Assembly (NCBI GenBank): GCA_951804985.1
Contig: OX638131.1
Location: 87,928,349 to 87,992,348, forward strand
DNA from: Dryomyza anilis
Lineage: Eukaryota > Arthropoda > Insecta > Diptera > Dryomyzidae
DNA: 64,000 nt
Direction of reading: 5' to 3'
Shown here: positions 51,001-59,042 of the stretch, piece by piece
How the letters are laid out: the number at the start of each line of letters is the position of its first letter
Numbering within the stretch: the stretch's first letter is position 1
Made by a program: the position numbers and the translations under genes
Notes under the pieces: model-generated
The model's input: the letters and a program-made list of their open reading frames with translations, nothing else
What the model was told of the DNA's origin: nothing
Database searches by the model: none

Positions 51001-53234
51001 ATCAAAGTAACCTACATTTAGTTTTTTTGCTTTTAAATATTAATTTAATCGTACAAAAGAAGTAAAAGAAAGAGAATCCTTTTTTTAATTAATTATTCCG
51101 TTATATATCATCCAACCAATATCGTTGATGCAGAAAATCGATGCCAGCATCCAACATAAATAAAATTTGCTGAAATTGAAATTATCAACACGTGATGGAA
51201 AATATCTCTTGTCAGAGTTTATTTTGATGACAGCATCGCCGGTCGGACTTGGTTCTTCCGCGACGAAGTCTCAAGTCATCGAAGACGATGGCAATGTATA
51301 ACCAAGATATTGTTTTAATTCTAGAATAAATAAAAATACATTTGATTCCTTTTATTTTAATTAAATAAAAATTAATGCGCAAATGTTTGCTATAAATAAG
51401 CGTAAATTTGAAAGATGGTGGCTAGCAATATTTATCTTATTTGACGGATATTTGACAGATGGTTGTCTCAAAGACGATATAAATAATTTTGCAAATAACT
51501 TGATATTTAGGGCTGTGATATTTCTGGTAATCATCTTTGTTTTCTTAGTGTAAAAATGGTAAAATCAACGATTAGTGTTTATCAGTTATTAGCTGCGATT
51601 TTTTTTTATAATTTTTTAGCTCAAATGATACAAAAACCTTTCCTAGCTGCAAGATACCATATCAATCAAGGTTTATATCTTTGCTACCATATGACATTTG
51701 CCTCTGCGATTTATATTGATAAATATTGTCAGCAACATTCAGCAATTAAATGTGTACTGACTAAACACATTTCAAGTGACTAAACAATCCCTTACGGAAA
51801 TTGTTTGAAGTGTTACGTTGAGCTGGATAGCTATACCGAACCAAACAGTGACGTAAATACAACGAACTTGTACATTAATACGACAAACAAATTAATCAAA
51901 TGTCCACCGATTATCGCGTTCGTCAATATTACGTATTGTGTTAATCAATCCAGATTTACTAACACATTAGCTGCGTTTTTTTCATAATTTAAATTTGAAC
52001 CGGAACAAATTTTATACGCAAAACAAAAACAAATTTGAGCTAGATAGATTTCTTGAGCTAGTAGATACCCGTATGTGTTATTGCATATTCTGTGTATACA
52101 TGAGAGCTTGAGATTGAAGATCCCGATACTTAATATTGATAAACAAGTACATCAAAACATGTATGATTGTACGTTATATTGATTAACTTGTTCGTCAATA
52201 TTACGTAAACAGATTGATGTACGCCGTTTGTGAATATGACAAACGATACTTTTTTCTGTGTACACCAGAAATCTATCTAGCTTAAATTTGTTTTTGTTTT
52301 GCGTATTAAATTTGTTGCAGCTCAAATTTAAATTATGAAAAAACGTAGCTATCACCAAATCAATAATTTAATAATTTCAATTTTAGTTAGTGTTAAATAT
52401 CACCTCTACAACGTTAATATAAATTTAATAATATATACATTTTTTTCAGACACGCGATAATGCCATCTACCAAGAGGGCCGAGAGGTCGTCACAATTGGC
52501 GAATGGACCGATCGTGTCTATCAGCATACACCGCAAGAGCACGTGATAACAAATGTAGTGTCCGGCAGAAAAATGAGGCTACACAAATATAATTTTCCCG
52601 ATACAGGTATTAAACCTTTGAGATGAATAAAAAAAAAATCATAAATAGTAGTAGGGCAGACCGTAGTTAAGTCGACACTTTTTGGAAAATGCCTATTTTA
52701 CACGCCATGGCAATGAGCTAAATCGAAACTAATAATACAATTGGATATTATAATTCCGGAATTAAAGCGTTTTCCATCCCGAGATTACGAAAATGTCTAA
52801 AAATTGTATTCCCTTCATATTAAATTCGAATCGCGATATATAAAATTTTAAATGTTCATAACTTTGAAAATTTTCTCCAACACAGTTATTTGGAATCCAT
52901 GGGTCGATCAGGCACGTGAAATCGGCGATTTTGGCGATGACGAGTTTCCTAATATGCTATGTGTGGAGTCGGGTCACGTATCGTCACCGGTAATTCTATT
53001 GCCCGGCACTGCGTTCGAAGCCAGCCAGATTTTGCAGGTAATTTTGAATATAATAAAATATCTATTTTTAATGAATTTTTATATAAATTTAATACTTTTT
53101 TTTACATTATTTTAATATTTTTTCTTTCTTTTAATTTGTTTAATATTTGGTATTCTTCTTTTCAAATTCTTAATTTCTTTTTACTATTTCCACAGCAATT
53201 TAAATGTCCCAAAACAATTGATATACAAATTTAA
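27074..53234 (+). CDS. Glucose-6-phosphate 1-epimerase (hexose-6-P mutarotase), isoform with near last exon
   Basis: A cytosolic aldose-1-epimerase-fold enzyme expected to interconvert alpha and beta D-glucose 6-phosphate (EC 5.1.3.15), like yeast YMR099c and bacterial YeaD. Exons are 27074-27146, 39889-39940, 47660-47718, 48410-48566, 49660-49840, 52450-52606, 52886-53037 and 53196-53234. All introns are GT-AG and phases match, giving 289 residues (the yeast enzyme has 297). Family landmarks are ATVVSW at 26-31, IRGGIPFVFPQFG at 53-65, HGFAR at 73-77, and catalytic candidates His150 (LLLHTYL), Asp195 (WTDRVY) and Glu254 (LCVESG). The ATG at 27074 has a good context (gccATGG) after a 5' UTR-like stretch. 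Intron 1 is 12.7 kb and intron 2 is 7.7 kb, both loaded with transposons. An alternative last exon exists at 59889. A poly(A) signal follows at 53464. The exons were assembled by hand. Confidence 0.88.
27147..27499 (+). other. Mutarotase intron 1, start, nothing recognised
   Basis: AT-rich with poly-T/poly-A runs and repeated aaattgaaatttttgagt-like stretches at 27415-27475. Confidence 0.4.
27500..28885 (+). mobile_element. TIR element with CACACAAAAAAATAATTG start, split by a hAT
   Basis: Its first 130 bp match, in reverse, the sequence ending at 50190 (shared ATCTACCA, GAAATTCATTTGTG, CATAACCAAC-type blocks). The 27635 hAT element interrupts it. The right end is uncertain, near 28885. Confidence 0.45.
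27635..28738. mobile_element. hAT-like element with perfect 8-bp target duplication
   Basis: 1104 bp with termini CATAGTTGCCA and TGGCAACTATG, flanked on both sides by GTTGAAGC (27627-27634, 28739-28746). Subterminal parts repeat GTGGTAATTTT / AAAATTACC. The interior has coding remnants: MSGR-stop-KLPKTPQPKDISGLFKKSW before a donor-like site at 27990, and an A/L-rich frame near 28130-28340 with a stop. No DDE or dimerisation motif was recognised. Confidence 0.7.
28886..29049. mobile_element. Short palindromic MITE
   Basis: 164 bp. Arms of about 60 bp share AAGAAATCGGCAAATTT and AGCCCTAGCGCTC, in near-perfect inversion around a 25-bp centre. Confidence 0.75.
29050..30125 (+). other. Mutarotase intron 1; possible coding relic at 29115-29290
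   Basis: The frame at 29115-29330 starts AVLQELNQSN and holds KKLDGKKRRLPQLIRSLGVG with less AT-rich codons, then reaches a GTAATG donor-like site at 29291. It may be a fragment of a captured or transposon gene; no family recognised. The rest is AT-rich filler. Confidence 0.3.
30126..30846 (-). pseudogene. Broken Myb/SANT-like DNA-binding protein gene, split by a MITE
   Basis: On the minus strand inside mutarotase intron 1. A tiny first exon (30846-30830, MEKNK then a GTAAGT donor) is followed by an acceptor at 30768 and RVRLPNWREEQNSSFNRVLL, then KNDLVTMKIKEDVWKTISTN after an apparent one-base frameshift near 30683. This is the N-terminal half of the Myb/SANT-like domain (NW..E....LL, K.D..T.K.K..VW..I) common in transposon-linked regulators of the PIF/Harbinger type. 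A MITE half (30419-30590) cuts it. The other part resumes at about 30398 with FKQPVSTYRKSRLATGGG, the usual basic TGGG linker after such domains, and a glutamine/lysine-rich tail ending at TAA 30128-30126. Exon 1 also joins exon 2 out of phase by one base, so the copy is dead. It could be a host gene relic or a transposon accessory gene. Confidence 0.6.
30419..30590 (+). mobile_element. Foldback MITE, GGGACGCTACAAAA family, left half
   Basis: Has the complete outer terminus (AAAGGGTTTTTCAATAAGAG then GGGTTTTTCAACAGGGACGC) and stops at tatacgagcca, where the right half should begin. It sits inside the Myb/SANT-like pseudogene. Confidence 0.7.
30847..31799 (+). other. Mutarotase intron 1, nothing recognised
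   Basis: AT-rich. Includes a tatatata/gatagata-like microsatellite near 31520-31570. Confidence 0.4.
31830..33201 (+). mobile_element. R5 MITE interrupted by Helitron C
   Basis: 31830-31947 and 33016-33201 together match, in reverse, the uninterrupted copy at 60597-60963. Confidence 0.75.
31948..33015 (-). mobile_element. Non-autonomous Helitron, copy C
   Basis: 1068 bp. The minus strand starts TCTATATATATAAAATG, preceded by A, and ends GGGTCCAGCTAG, followed by T. The 3' hairpin is GCGCAGCTGTGC (31962-31973). The interior repeats the atgggaagtgccacgcccc block four to five times, as in copy A. The exact empty site exists in the window at 60831/60832. Confidence 0.85.
33202..34519 (+). other. 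Mutarotase intron 1 with a foldback at 33424-33574
   Basis: Starts with gtatatgggccattccac, a terminus-like block also seen at 40432 and, altered, at 62468. The 33424-33574 part is an inverted repeat with arms of about 45 bp (ATGGCTCGTTTTAAAGCTAA and its complement). No gene seen. Confidence 0.5.
34520..35568 (+). mobile_element. CACTAAGAAAAC element, copy 1 (full length)
   Basis: Termini CACTAAGAAAACAAAGATG and CATCTTGTTTTCTTAGTG, with CA on both sides as a 2-bp duplication. It contains a nested CACCCAG element (34827-35047); without it the element is about 826 bp. Interior landmarks shared with the other copies include CGACTTGAGAC and AACGATAAATATTGC-like blocks. No transposase frame. Confidence 0.75.
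34827..35047. mobile_element. CACCCAG MITE, copy 1
   Basis: 221 bp with termini CACCCAGAAAA and TTTTCTGGGTG, flanked by TG/TG. The uninterrupted host sequence in the 50209 copy has a single TG at this spot. Inside, TAATAGTTTTTTACTATTAA-type palindromes. Confidence 0.8.
35569..36040 (+). other. Mutarotase intron 1, nothing recognised
   Basis: AT-rich filler. Confidence 0.4.
36041..36162 (+). mobile_element. tRNA-derived SINE, head fragment
   Basis: Plus-strand match to the head of the 38021 SINE (GGACTGCGAGCCGAAAGGTC, then catagaaacatttttcgata). Box B is altered to catgttcaagcc. Confidence 0.7.
36415..37159 (+). mobile_element. CACTAAGAAAAC element, copy 2 (3' truncated)
   Basis: Starts CACTAAGAAAACAAAGATG after TA and follows copy 1 closely, without the CACCCAG insertion, up to tgctacaaggga. 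The right terminus is missing. Confidence 0.7.
37160..37580 (+). other. Mutarotase intron 1, nothing recognised
   Basis: AT-rich filler. Confidence 0.4.
37581..38790. mobile_element. TIR element CACACAGAAAA with AACCTC motifs
   Basis: Termini CACACAGAAAA and TTTTCTGTGTG with TA on both sides. The outer parts are dense in AACCTCATG / GAGGTTG, including ggttgacacaacctcatgat and ggttgccacaacctcatgtt. A SINE (38021-38326) sits in the middle; without it the element is about 905 bp. The 96-residue frame at 38458-38748 merely reads through the repeats. Confidence 0.7.
38021..38326 (-). mobile_element. tRNA-derived SINE, best full copy
   Basis: On the minus strand the head reads GCCGCGGTAGCTCAGTGGTT (box A) and GGACTGCGAGCCGAAAGGTC, then CCCCGGTTTAAGCCTGG (box B region). 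A body of about 230 bp ends ...GGACTGTAGCGCCAAACT and a TATTATTATTA tail. Sister copies are at 45631, 36041, 17479 and 10183. Confidence 0.8.
38793..39888 (+). other. Mutarotase intron 1, 3' part, nothing recognised
   Basis: AT-rich. Includes a short aaaatccaataaaaacc-type low-complexity stretch at 39598-39650. Confidence 0.4.
39941..41019 (+). other. Mutarotase intron 2, no gene; terminus-like block at 40432
   Basis: gtatatgggccattccac at 40432 repeats the block at 33205. Otherwise AT-rich filler. Confidence 0.4.
41020..41452 (-). mobile_element. R4 repeat, second copy
   Basis: Reverse copy of the element at 20078 (shared GATATTGGTTGGATGACATA-like and TTGATTTGAAAATAAGGGAA blocks). The terminus near 41450 is altered. 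Confidence 0.65.
41453..42907 (+). other. Mutarotase intron 2, no gene; microsatellite and ATCGA-rich part
   Basis: A TGGA-type microsatellite lies at 42118-42170. From 42600 to 42890 TCGA/ATCGA motifs are unusually common in both orientations, perhaps another motif-array element. A 108-residue minus-strand frame (41573-41899), leucine- and phenylalanine-rich, has no recognisable domain. Confidence 0.35.
42908..44072. mobile_element. TIR element CACACAAAA with AAACACT motifs
   Basis: 1165 bp with termini CACACAAAAAAAAAT and CTTTTTTAGAGTG, flanked by TA/TA. The left 300 bp has about a dozen AGTGTTT/AAACACT motifs with CCCACAAATATTTGAAGTGT units; the right part carries the same motif. No transposase recognised. 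Confidence 0.65.
44073..45630 (+). other. Mutarotase intron 2, with a GC-richer unexplained island
   Basis: 44590-45200 is much less AT-rich than its surroundings and includes gcaccaggcagcaccaggca, CAGCAGCAG and gacgacgacgacg stretches. A minus-strand frame of 132 residues (44810-45208) and plus-strand frames cross it without known domains. It could be an exon or UTR of an unrecognised transcript. Confidence 0.3.
45631..45917 (-). mobile_element. tRNA-derived SINE, second near-full copy
   Basis: Same head (gagctaccgcggctac on the plus strand), body and tail as the 38021 copy, with a small deletion near 45676. Flanked by taata-like direct repeats. Confidence 0.78.
45918..47659 (+). other. Mutarotase intron 2, 3' part, with a foldback at 46100-46606
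   Basis: The outer arms (CTTACTTTGTTTTTGCAAAT and its complement) enclose an inner inverted repeat at 46359-46500 (CCGATTTACATTGTATC and complement). Further right, 47100-47230 is a less AT-rich stretch with tcagtttgacgttcgttcgt and cgcgcgca. No gene seen. Confidence 0.5.
47719..48409 (+). other. Mutarotase intron 3, nothing recognised
   Basis: AT-rich filler. Confidence 0.4.
48830..49380. mobile_element. TIR element GAACTTTACTTTATAGGGCC
   Basis: 551 bp with perfect 24-bp inverted ends (GAACTTTACTTTATAGGGCC plus GGTC). The interior is non-coding, with gccccctaaaaagggcgg and a gtgaccttcaggtcac palindrome. It lies in mutarotase intron 4. Confidence 0.75.
50020..50190 (-). mobile_element. End fragment of the 27500 family
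   Basis: On the minus strand starts CACACACAAAAAAATTGC and matches the beginning of the 27500 element. It abuts the 50209 element. Confidence 0.5.
50532..51152 (+). mobile_element. R4 repeat, third copy, nested
   Basis: Starts CCCAGTATGCCATTGCACTT as at 20078 and runs to gatgccagcatcc. The right terminus is lost. Confidence 0.65.
50556..50774. mobile_element. CACCCAG MITE, copy 2, doubly nested
   Basis: 219 bp, nearly identical to 34827-35047, with TA/TA target duplication. Confidence 0.8.
51553..52449 (+). other. Mutarotase intron 5, 3' part, with an inverted repeat
   Basis: Arms of about 80 bp at 51966-52051 and 52266-52352 (tttttcataatttaaattt, ACAAAAACAAATTTGAGCTA). The right arm is preceded by a TTTTTTCTGTG|TA terminus at 52260 with TTAATCAA/CAATATTACG motifs, like the 2-bp-duplication elements elsewhere. 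Confidence 0.45.
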
Positions 53235-54039
53235 ACAAACACGCAAGCATTTTACAATCAAAATTTTTCTAATTATAACTTAAGGTAAACTCCTAACTAC
53301 TGCTATTTTATGTTATTTGTGTATATAAAAAATGTGTTTGTGTAATTGAAACGTTTGGTAAATGATACTGAAAACACGCTCATTATCATTTGTAAATAAT
53401 GGTTTATATATTTTATTTTTATTATTTATTATATTAATTTTTGTAATGTTTTGTTTTAGCTTAAATAAAACAAATAGAAATATTCAATCAAATTACATTT
53501 AATCGTATCACAAAAATTATAATGTAGAGGTGATCGTGTTTTTACATCTTATACACCCTTTAAATCTAAAAGGATCATTTAATAAATATGAGTACAACAA
53601 TTTTAACAATTAAATCATTTTTTTTCCTGCATAATATATTACTTTAATTAAAAACGTCATCGATTTTGTTTAATACGAGATATTAACCGCTTATCGTGTG
53701 TAATTTTATCGAGTTATAGAAGATTTTGTGTAAAAGGACCAAGAATCTTAAAAAAAAGAGTACAAGAATTCTCTATTGCAATTTAATCATTTTTTATACA
53801 AGAAGTTTCATTTATAACATGAATTTGTAATATACGATTTCATTTATGATGGGAGGTAAATTTTATTTAAAATAGGAGGTAAAATCGAGCTAAATTTCGT
53901 CGTTTGAAACGCAAGACTCTTGTTCTTGCACATTTCTTGCAAGGCGATTTTTGTTCTTGCTATTTTTGTTCTGGACAGTTGTTCTTCTGCTTTCATCCAA
54001 CGGTCGATCTTGTTCTTGGAATAATCGACTGTGTAGTAA
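53235..54039 (+). terminator. 3' region of the mutarotase short isoform
   Basis: AT-rich 3' UTR-like sequence with AATAAA at 53464-53469. Beyond about 53500 nothing recognised. Confidence 0.4.
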
Positions 54040-54450
54040 TACTTTGGATAGTTAATGGATATGTCTTTCCAAAAATATTTACCAAAAGTTTGGATCGATC
54101 TTCCTAACATTTTTATTTTTTTTTTGAAAATAGGTCATATTTGGTAGAAAAAATGGTCATGATAAAGTGGCCACTGTCAAGGTGGGGATGACTGTGTACT
54201 AACCTAACCTTTTACTTTTGATACGTAATGGATAGTGCTATCCAAAAATATATACCAAAAGTTTGGATCTATCTTCTCAAGATTTTTTTTTTTTTTTTTG
54301 AAAATAGGTCATATTTGGTAGAAAAAGTGGTCATGATAAAGTGGCCACTGTCAAGGTGGGGATGACTGTGTACTAACCGAACCTAATACGTCGGATAGTA
54401 AATGGATAGGACTTTCCCAAAATATATACGAATAGTTTGGGTCGATCAAC
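54040..54450 (+). repeat. Tandem repeat, about 175-bp unit, 2.3 copies
   Basis: Each unit has ggataggtcatatttggtag-like and aaagtggccactgtcaaggt blocks and ends in actgtgtactaacc. Confidence 0.8.
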
Positions 54451-55009
54451 CTGGACACACAAATCATGTGAAATTTGACCGAACAGATTAAAAATAGCTT
54501 AAATTTTTTGTTTTACCATTATCGGGCATTATCTTTACTTATGGAAAAAATATTGGTTTCTTTTGATCAATTGTTTTTCAAAAAACAGTCTACGAATTAT
54601 AGATGCATTAGTTGCAGCATGCAAAAATGTCTCGTGATTATGACGCCAGCTAGTGCAATTCCGCTATGCTTAGTAAATAAACGAACCGTATTGTAATAAC
54701 AAACTATTTTGAGTGTAATATTTAATGGTTAACTATTAAAATTTACCCCTGAAAAATAAATTAAAATCTAAATATTGGTTTTTTAAAATTTTTAACCAAC
54801 TGATCTTGAGCTCATTTCAAATAAATATTTTGACGCCTCTTACGGAAACCCACACATTTGAATTTGCTTACGAAAAACTGCACATTTTTCGTAACTACGA
54901 AAAGAAGCACAAGTTCAGTTTCTCTCCGTAAAGAATCACAAAAGAAGCATATACGTTTTATAGCCACTAAACGAAGTATAACTCTATTTCACTAAAGCAA
55001 ACTTAAGCC
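54451..55009 (+). other. Nothing recognised
   Basis: AT-rich sequence with no shared repeat seen. Confidence 0.35.
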
Positions 55010-55300
55010 ATTGGGATTTGGCCTGAACCCACTTGCGTCATTGGACATTTTTTTGGAAAATTAGTTCCATTCTGATTTGGCCAGAACCAATTTGCGTCAT
55101 TGTACATTTTTTTTTGTAAAAATTTGTTCCATTGGAATTTGTCAGAATCTACATGCGTCAGTGGACATTTTTTTGTTGTAAAAATTTGTTACTTTGGGAT
55201 TTGGTCAGAACTGAATTGCATCATTGGACATTTTTTTTTGCAAAACTTTGTTCCTTTTGGGATTTGGCCACTTGCACCATTGGACATTTTTTTTTAAAAA
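55010..55300 (+). repeat. Tandem repeat, about 60-bp unit, 4-5 copies
   Basis: Units carry TTGGGATTTGGCCAGAACC, then TTGCGTCATTGGACATTTTT and a T-run. Periods are about 57-62 bp, with substitutions between units. Confidence 0.8.
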
Positions 55301-55344
55301 TAATTTTTCAAATATTAATTTACCAGAAAAATGTTTTAAGTACT

Positions 55345-55582
55345 GATGCCAATCGATACGTCCTTTAAAAACAAACAATTAATGTCTTTCCACCAATATT
55401 TTATCTTGCACCAATAAAAGGTTATAGCAAAAAAAAAAAAGATATTTGAAAAATTAATAATCTTGTCATGCCAAAAGGGCGAATCTTTTCGTTATTTTGC
55501 TATAACTATATATTGGTGCAAGATAAAATAGTGCTGTAAAGGCATTTATTGTTTGTTTTTAAAACACCTATCGATTGGCATC
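55345..55582. mobile_element. Palindromic MITE GATGCCAATCGAT
   Basis: Inverted arms of about 85 bp (GATGCCAATCGATACGT..., TTGCACCAAT). A third, partial arm follows at about 55660-55730, and a fragment lies at 10900. Confidence 0.7.
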
Positions 55583-56573
55583 ATTATTTAAAACTAATTT
55601 GTCAAACATTTTTCTTGCAAATGATAAAAATTCAAAAAAAAAAAATAAATAATGATGATGATTGATAGGTGCTTTAAAAACAAGCAATTAATGCCTTTAC
55701 ACCACTATTTTATTTTATATCCTTTGGCATGATAGTGACGATAACTACTACATACAATGTTAGAATCATTTATGCAGTGTTGCAGCAAAACCCACCAAAT
55801 CGAGGCAATAAACCCGTTTTTTAAAGCAAAACCCACCGTTAAATACATTTTTAAAATTTGTATACAGAATTCGTTCACAATAACAAATAACGTAAGAATA
55901 TCACATTAATATAATAATGTATTGTTTTTCAATTGACAGACATGATCTGGCTATGAATATGTATTTCTTAACCCCTCTGAACAAATTGGGTCAAAACGAC
56001 CCCTTTTTTCTGGAAAATAAAATTTTAGGTAGTTAAAAATATTTTTATTGAGTGTATAAAATATGTATTTTTTTATATATTCATTTTGCTTTTAAGTAAT
56101 TGAAGAAAATTAATTAAATTAAAGACTGTTGGTTTTTCATCGAATTTTATTTGCATTTACATTTAACTAGGAACTAGGAATAATTAGAAATTTAAGGACA
56201 ACAAAATTATTCAGACAAAACTGACTTCAGTCTGCAATGTCTCGAAGCACTTATAAATCTCGAATAATTCTTAAACTCAATCCGAGAAATAAATGTGATT
56301 CATTGTGGCATCGTTTCAAGTTTTCTTGATTATTCTTAATTTAATTCGAACATATCGTCATTGTAGAAGTCACCAACTACATTTTAAAAATTTTAATAAT
56401 AGGTTTACAAAAATACTTTTGTATCCGACGGTTTCTAATCTATTAGACCGACATTGGCATACATTAATGAGAACATGGTATTTAAATGGTTTTAATTTTT
56501 AAAGTATTAACAAAATAAATTTAAAAATAAGTTTTTGTAAAAATTGTCTTACCACCTCGACGATATGCATATT

Positions 56574-58378
56574 GGGGCATTCCATTGTGACGGGCGTTAC
56601 ATTCGTATGATTAAAAACATTTTCATTTCATTTCTCATTTGATAAATAAAAAAGGATAGAAATATTTTTAGGATCCTGAGGATAGATCTTATGGTCCTCT
56701 ATGCATGTATAAAAAAGTTTTGCCATAGGTCTTATATCTTTCTACAAATTTGAAGTTAAATGCTGTGACGGGCGTTATACGTACTTTTTCAAAAAACAGA
56801 GTTTACTTCACAAAGTATTAAATTTTAGCTCAACTAATCGGACTATGAAGAATAAGTATATCTCAATTACTTCATTAATAATGGGAGTACTCCCCCCTAT
56901 AATAAAAGTCTGAAATGGTTACTTTGATCACTGATTTATAAAGTATCAAAACTTGTGACGGGTGTTACACATTTTGTGACGGGCGTTACCTGTACGAATT
57001 CTATACAAATGTACAAGAAAATTCAAATTATGAATTGCAATTTTTTGATGAAAAAGATCAAATTTTTGTGGTGGGAATGGTAAATCGTTATTTTAAGGCA
57101 CACCGTCGACATATAATTTATGTGGAAAACTTAACATTTCGTTTTGAAAAAAATATGTTTTATAATACCATTCTTTTAAATAACTACTCTGTATGCATCA
57201 TTTGTAGTCCGTTTCCTTCGCAAGCTTACATAAATAATTTTCGCATACCCTAGTAGAAATTTGCCCGATGCGTCATCGGGAAATGATCGGGTTTTCGTTG
57301 GGTAAGCTCTATTAGAGAAAATATGATCATTGCCTTTGCATGCCCTTATCATGCTTACCATAGCAGGGTTTACATTATATAAACAGTCAATGTTCCCGAT
57401 CATAGCTACATTATTTGTTCCTCATAACGAAATTAGCATCAGGCAATGATCGAGATTAATGAGAGAAATCCTATTATGCTCGGGCTCAGACAAGGAAATT
57501 GGTCGGGTAAATATTAAAATGGGAAATTGCCCGATCAGTACATGATCATGGCCTGAGGTCAATACATGATCAGGACACTGCGTTACAAGGACATTATGGG
57601 CCTCGTCATATCCCGATCATCTCAAATAATGATATGATCACTTCATGACCATGGCACTACCAAAATTTCTACTAGGGAGGGTATGGAAAATAATGTTTTT
57701 TTTTTGAATTTTTTTACGATTTTTTATGTAAGGTTTGGAATTTCCCTTTTTTATCTGTGCTAATTGAATATTTTGGAATATTTACTACTTTTTCTATGGT
57801 TTAATAACAATATAATTGATTATTGATGCATATATAAACAAATATATAATTTTGCAGTTTTTTGGTTTTGCGATTACTGTTATTTGTGACGGGCGTTACA
57901 ATATTTTGGATGGAATATCTATGAAACCAAGGAGTATAAAAATTGAATAGATACGACAAAAGTCTTTACTTCTACAAAGTTACCCAGTTGTACGTTTGCA
58001 AAATAGTTCGCAAAATAACTTTTACTATTTTTTTTGTGACGGGCGTTACAACTCAAAAAAACAGTTTTATTTTGGTTAATTGTCAGTACTTTGAACTCTC
58101 ATCACCAATGCAATATGTGGAATACTTTTGCAAAGAAATTACCTTTAAAATTGTACTATTAAATTTTCATTCGGATTTAAAACAATGATACTACAGTATT
58201 TTATATATTGGCTCAAGTTTGTACTATAATAAATTAAAAAAAAAAATATTTGATGCATTTAAATTCTTTCACAGAATATGATATAAGAAGTATTTCTTAT
58301 CCTAAAAATCATTAAACGGAATCAATATGTTTAACTTTAATATATCACACCTTGGTAACGTTTTCTGTGGAATGCCCC
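56574..58378 (+). mobile_element. Element with six GTGACGGGCGTTAC direct repeats
   Basis: 1805 bp with ends GGGGCATTCCA and TGGAATGCCCC and a TATT duplication. The 14-mer (one or two variants) is at 56587, 56765, 56955, 56976, 57896 and 58036, always on the plus strand. It contains the nested 57240 element. Confidence 0.65.
57240..57685. mobile_element. Nested TIR element with GATCGGG / CATGATC motifs
   Basis: Ends CCCTAGTAGAAATTT and AAATTTCTACTAGGG. About a dozen GATCGGG, CCCGATCA and CATGATCA motifs in both orientations lie between. The inverted repeat extends a little outward (ATACCCT / AGGGTAT), so the exact ends are uncertain. Confidence 0.6.
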
Positions 58379-58490
58379 TATTGTAGAAAAAGCTTTTCTT
58401 ATTTTATTTAAATACCCAAGTTACAGATCTAAACGAATAGAAAACATAACGAAATGCACTAAATGGGTTGGGCCCGAATTTTTCTTCATA

Positions 58491-59042
58491 AAGGGTTTTC
58501 CAACAGGGACGCTACAAAATTAGAGCGACAGGGACAGCAAACGACGCCATATTTCTTGCCGCTCTTTTGACATTTCGCTTCAGTAAGGTTTGCCATTTCA
58601 TGATGGAAAGATATACGAATTCGAATTTCGGTAGTAAATTTTAATAATTTCCTCTCGTTGTTGGCTCGTATGAAATGGGTTAGGCCCGAATTTTTCTTTA
58701 TAAAAGGTTTTCAACAGGGACGCTACAAAAGTAGAGCGACAGGGACAGCAAACAACGCCATATTTCTTGCCGCTCTTTTGACATTTCTCTTCAGTAAGGT
58801 TTGCCATTTCATGATGGAAAGATATACGAATTCGAATTTCGGTAGTAAATTTTAATAATTTCGACTCGTTGTTGGCTCGTATATCTTTTCATCATGAAAA
58901 GGTCGTATATCTTTTCATCATGAAAAGGCAAACCTTACTGAAGAGAAATGTCAAAAGAGCGGCAGGAAATATGGCGTCGTTTGCTGTCCCTGTCGCTCTA
59001 CTTTTGTAGCGTCCCTGTTGAAAACCCCTTTATCGAAAAACC
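58491..59042. mobile_element. Foldback MITE, GGGACGCTACAAAA family, compound copy
   Basis: Two left arms in direct order (58491-58670 and 58700-58880), then a right arm to 59042. Both left arms are preceded by the same gggcccgaatttttctt-like flank, which points to a local duplication including host sequence. Confidence 0.7.

Larger units (their letters stand above)
50209..51550 (-). mobile_element. CACTAAGAAAAC element, copy 3 (with nested insertions)
   Basis: Full copy in reverse orientation to copy 1, TA on both sides. It is interrupted at about 50531 by an R4 element, which in turn holds a CACCCAG element. Confidence 0.75.
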
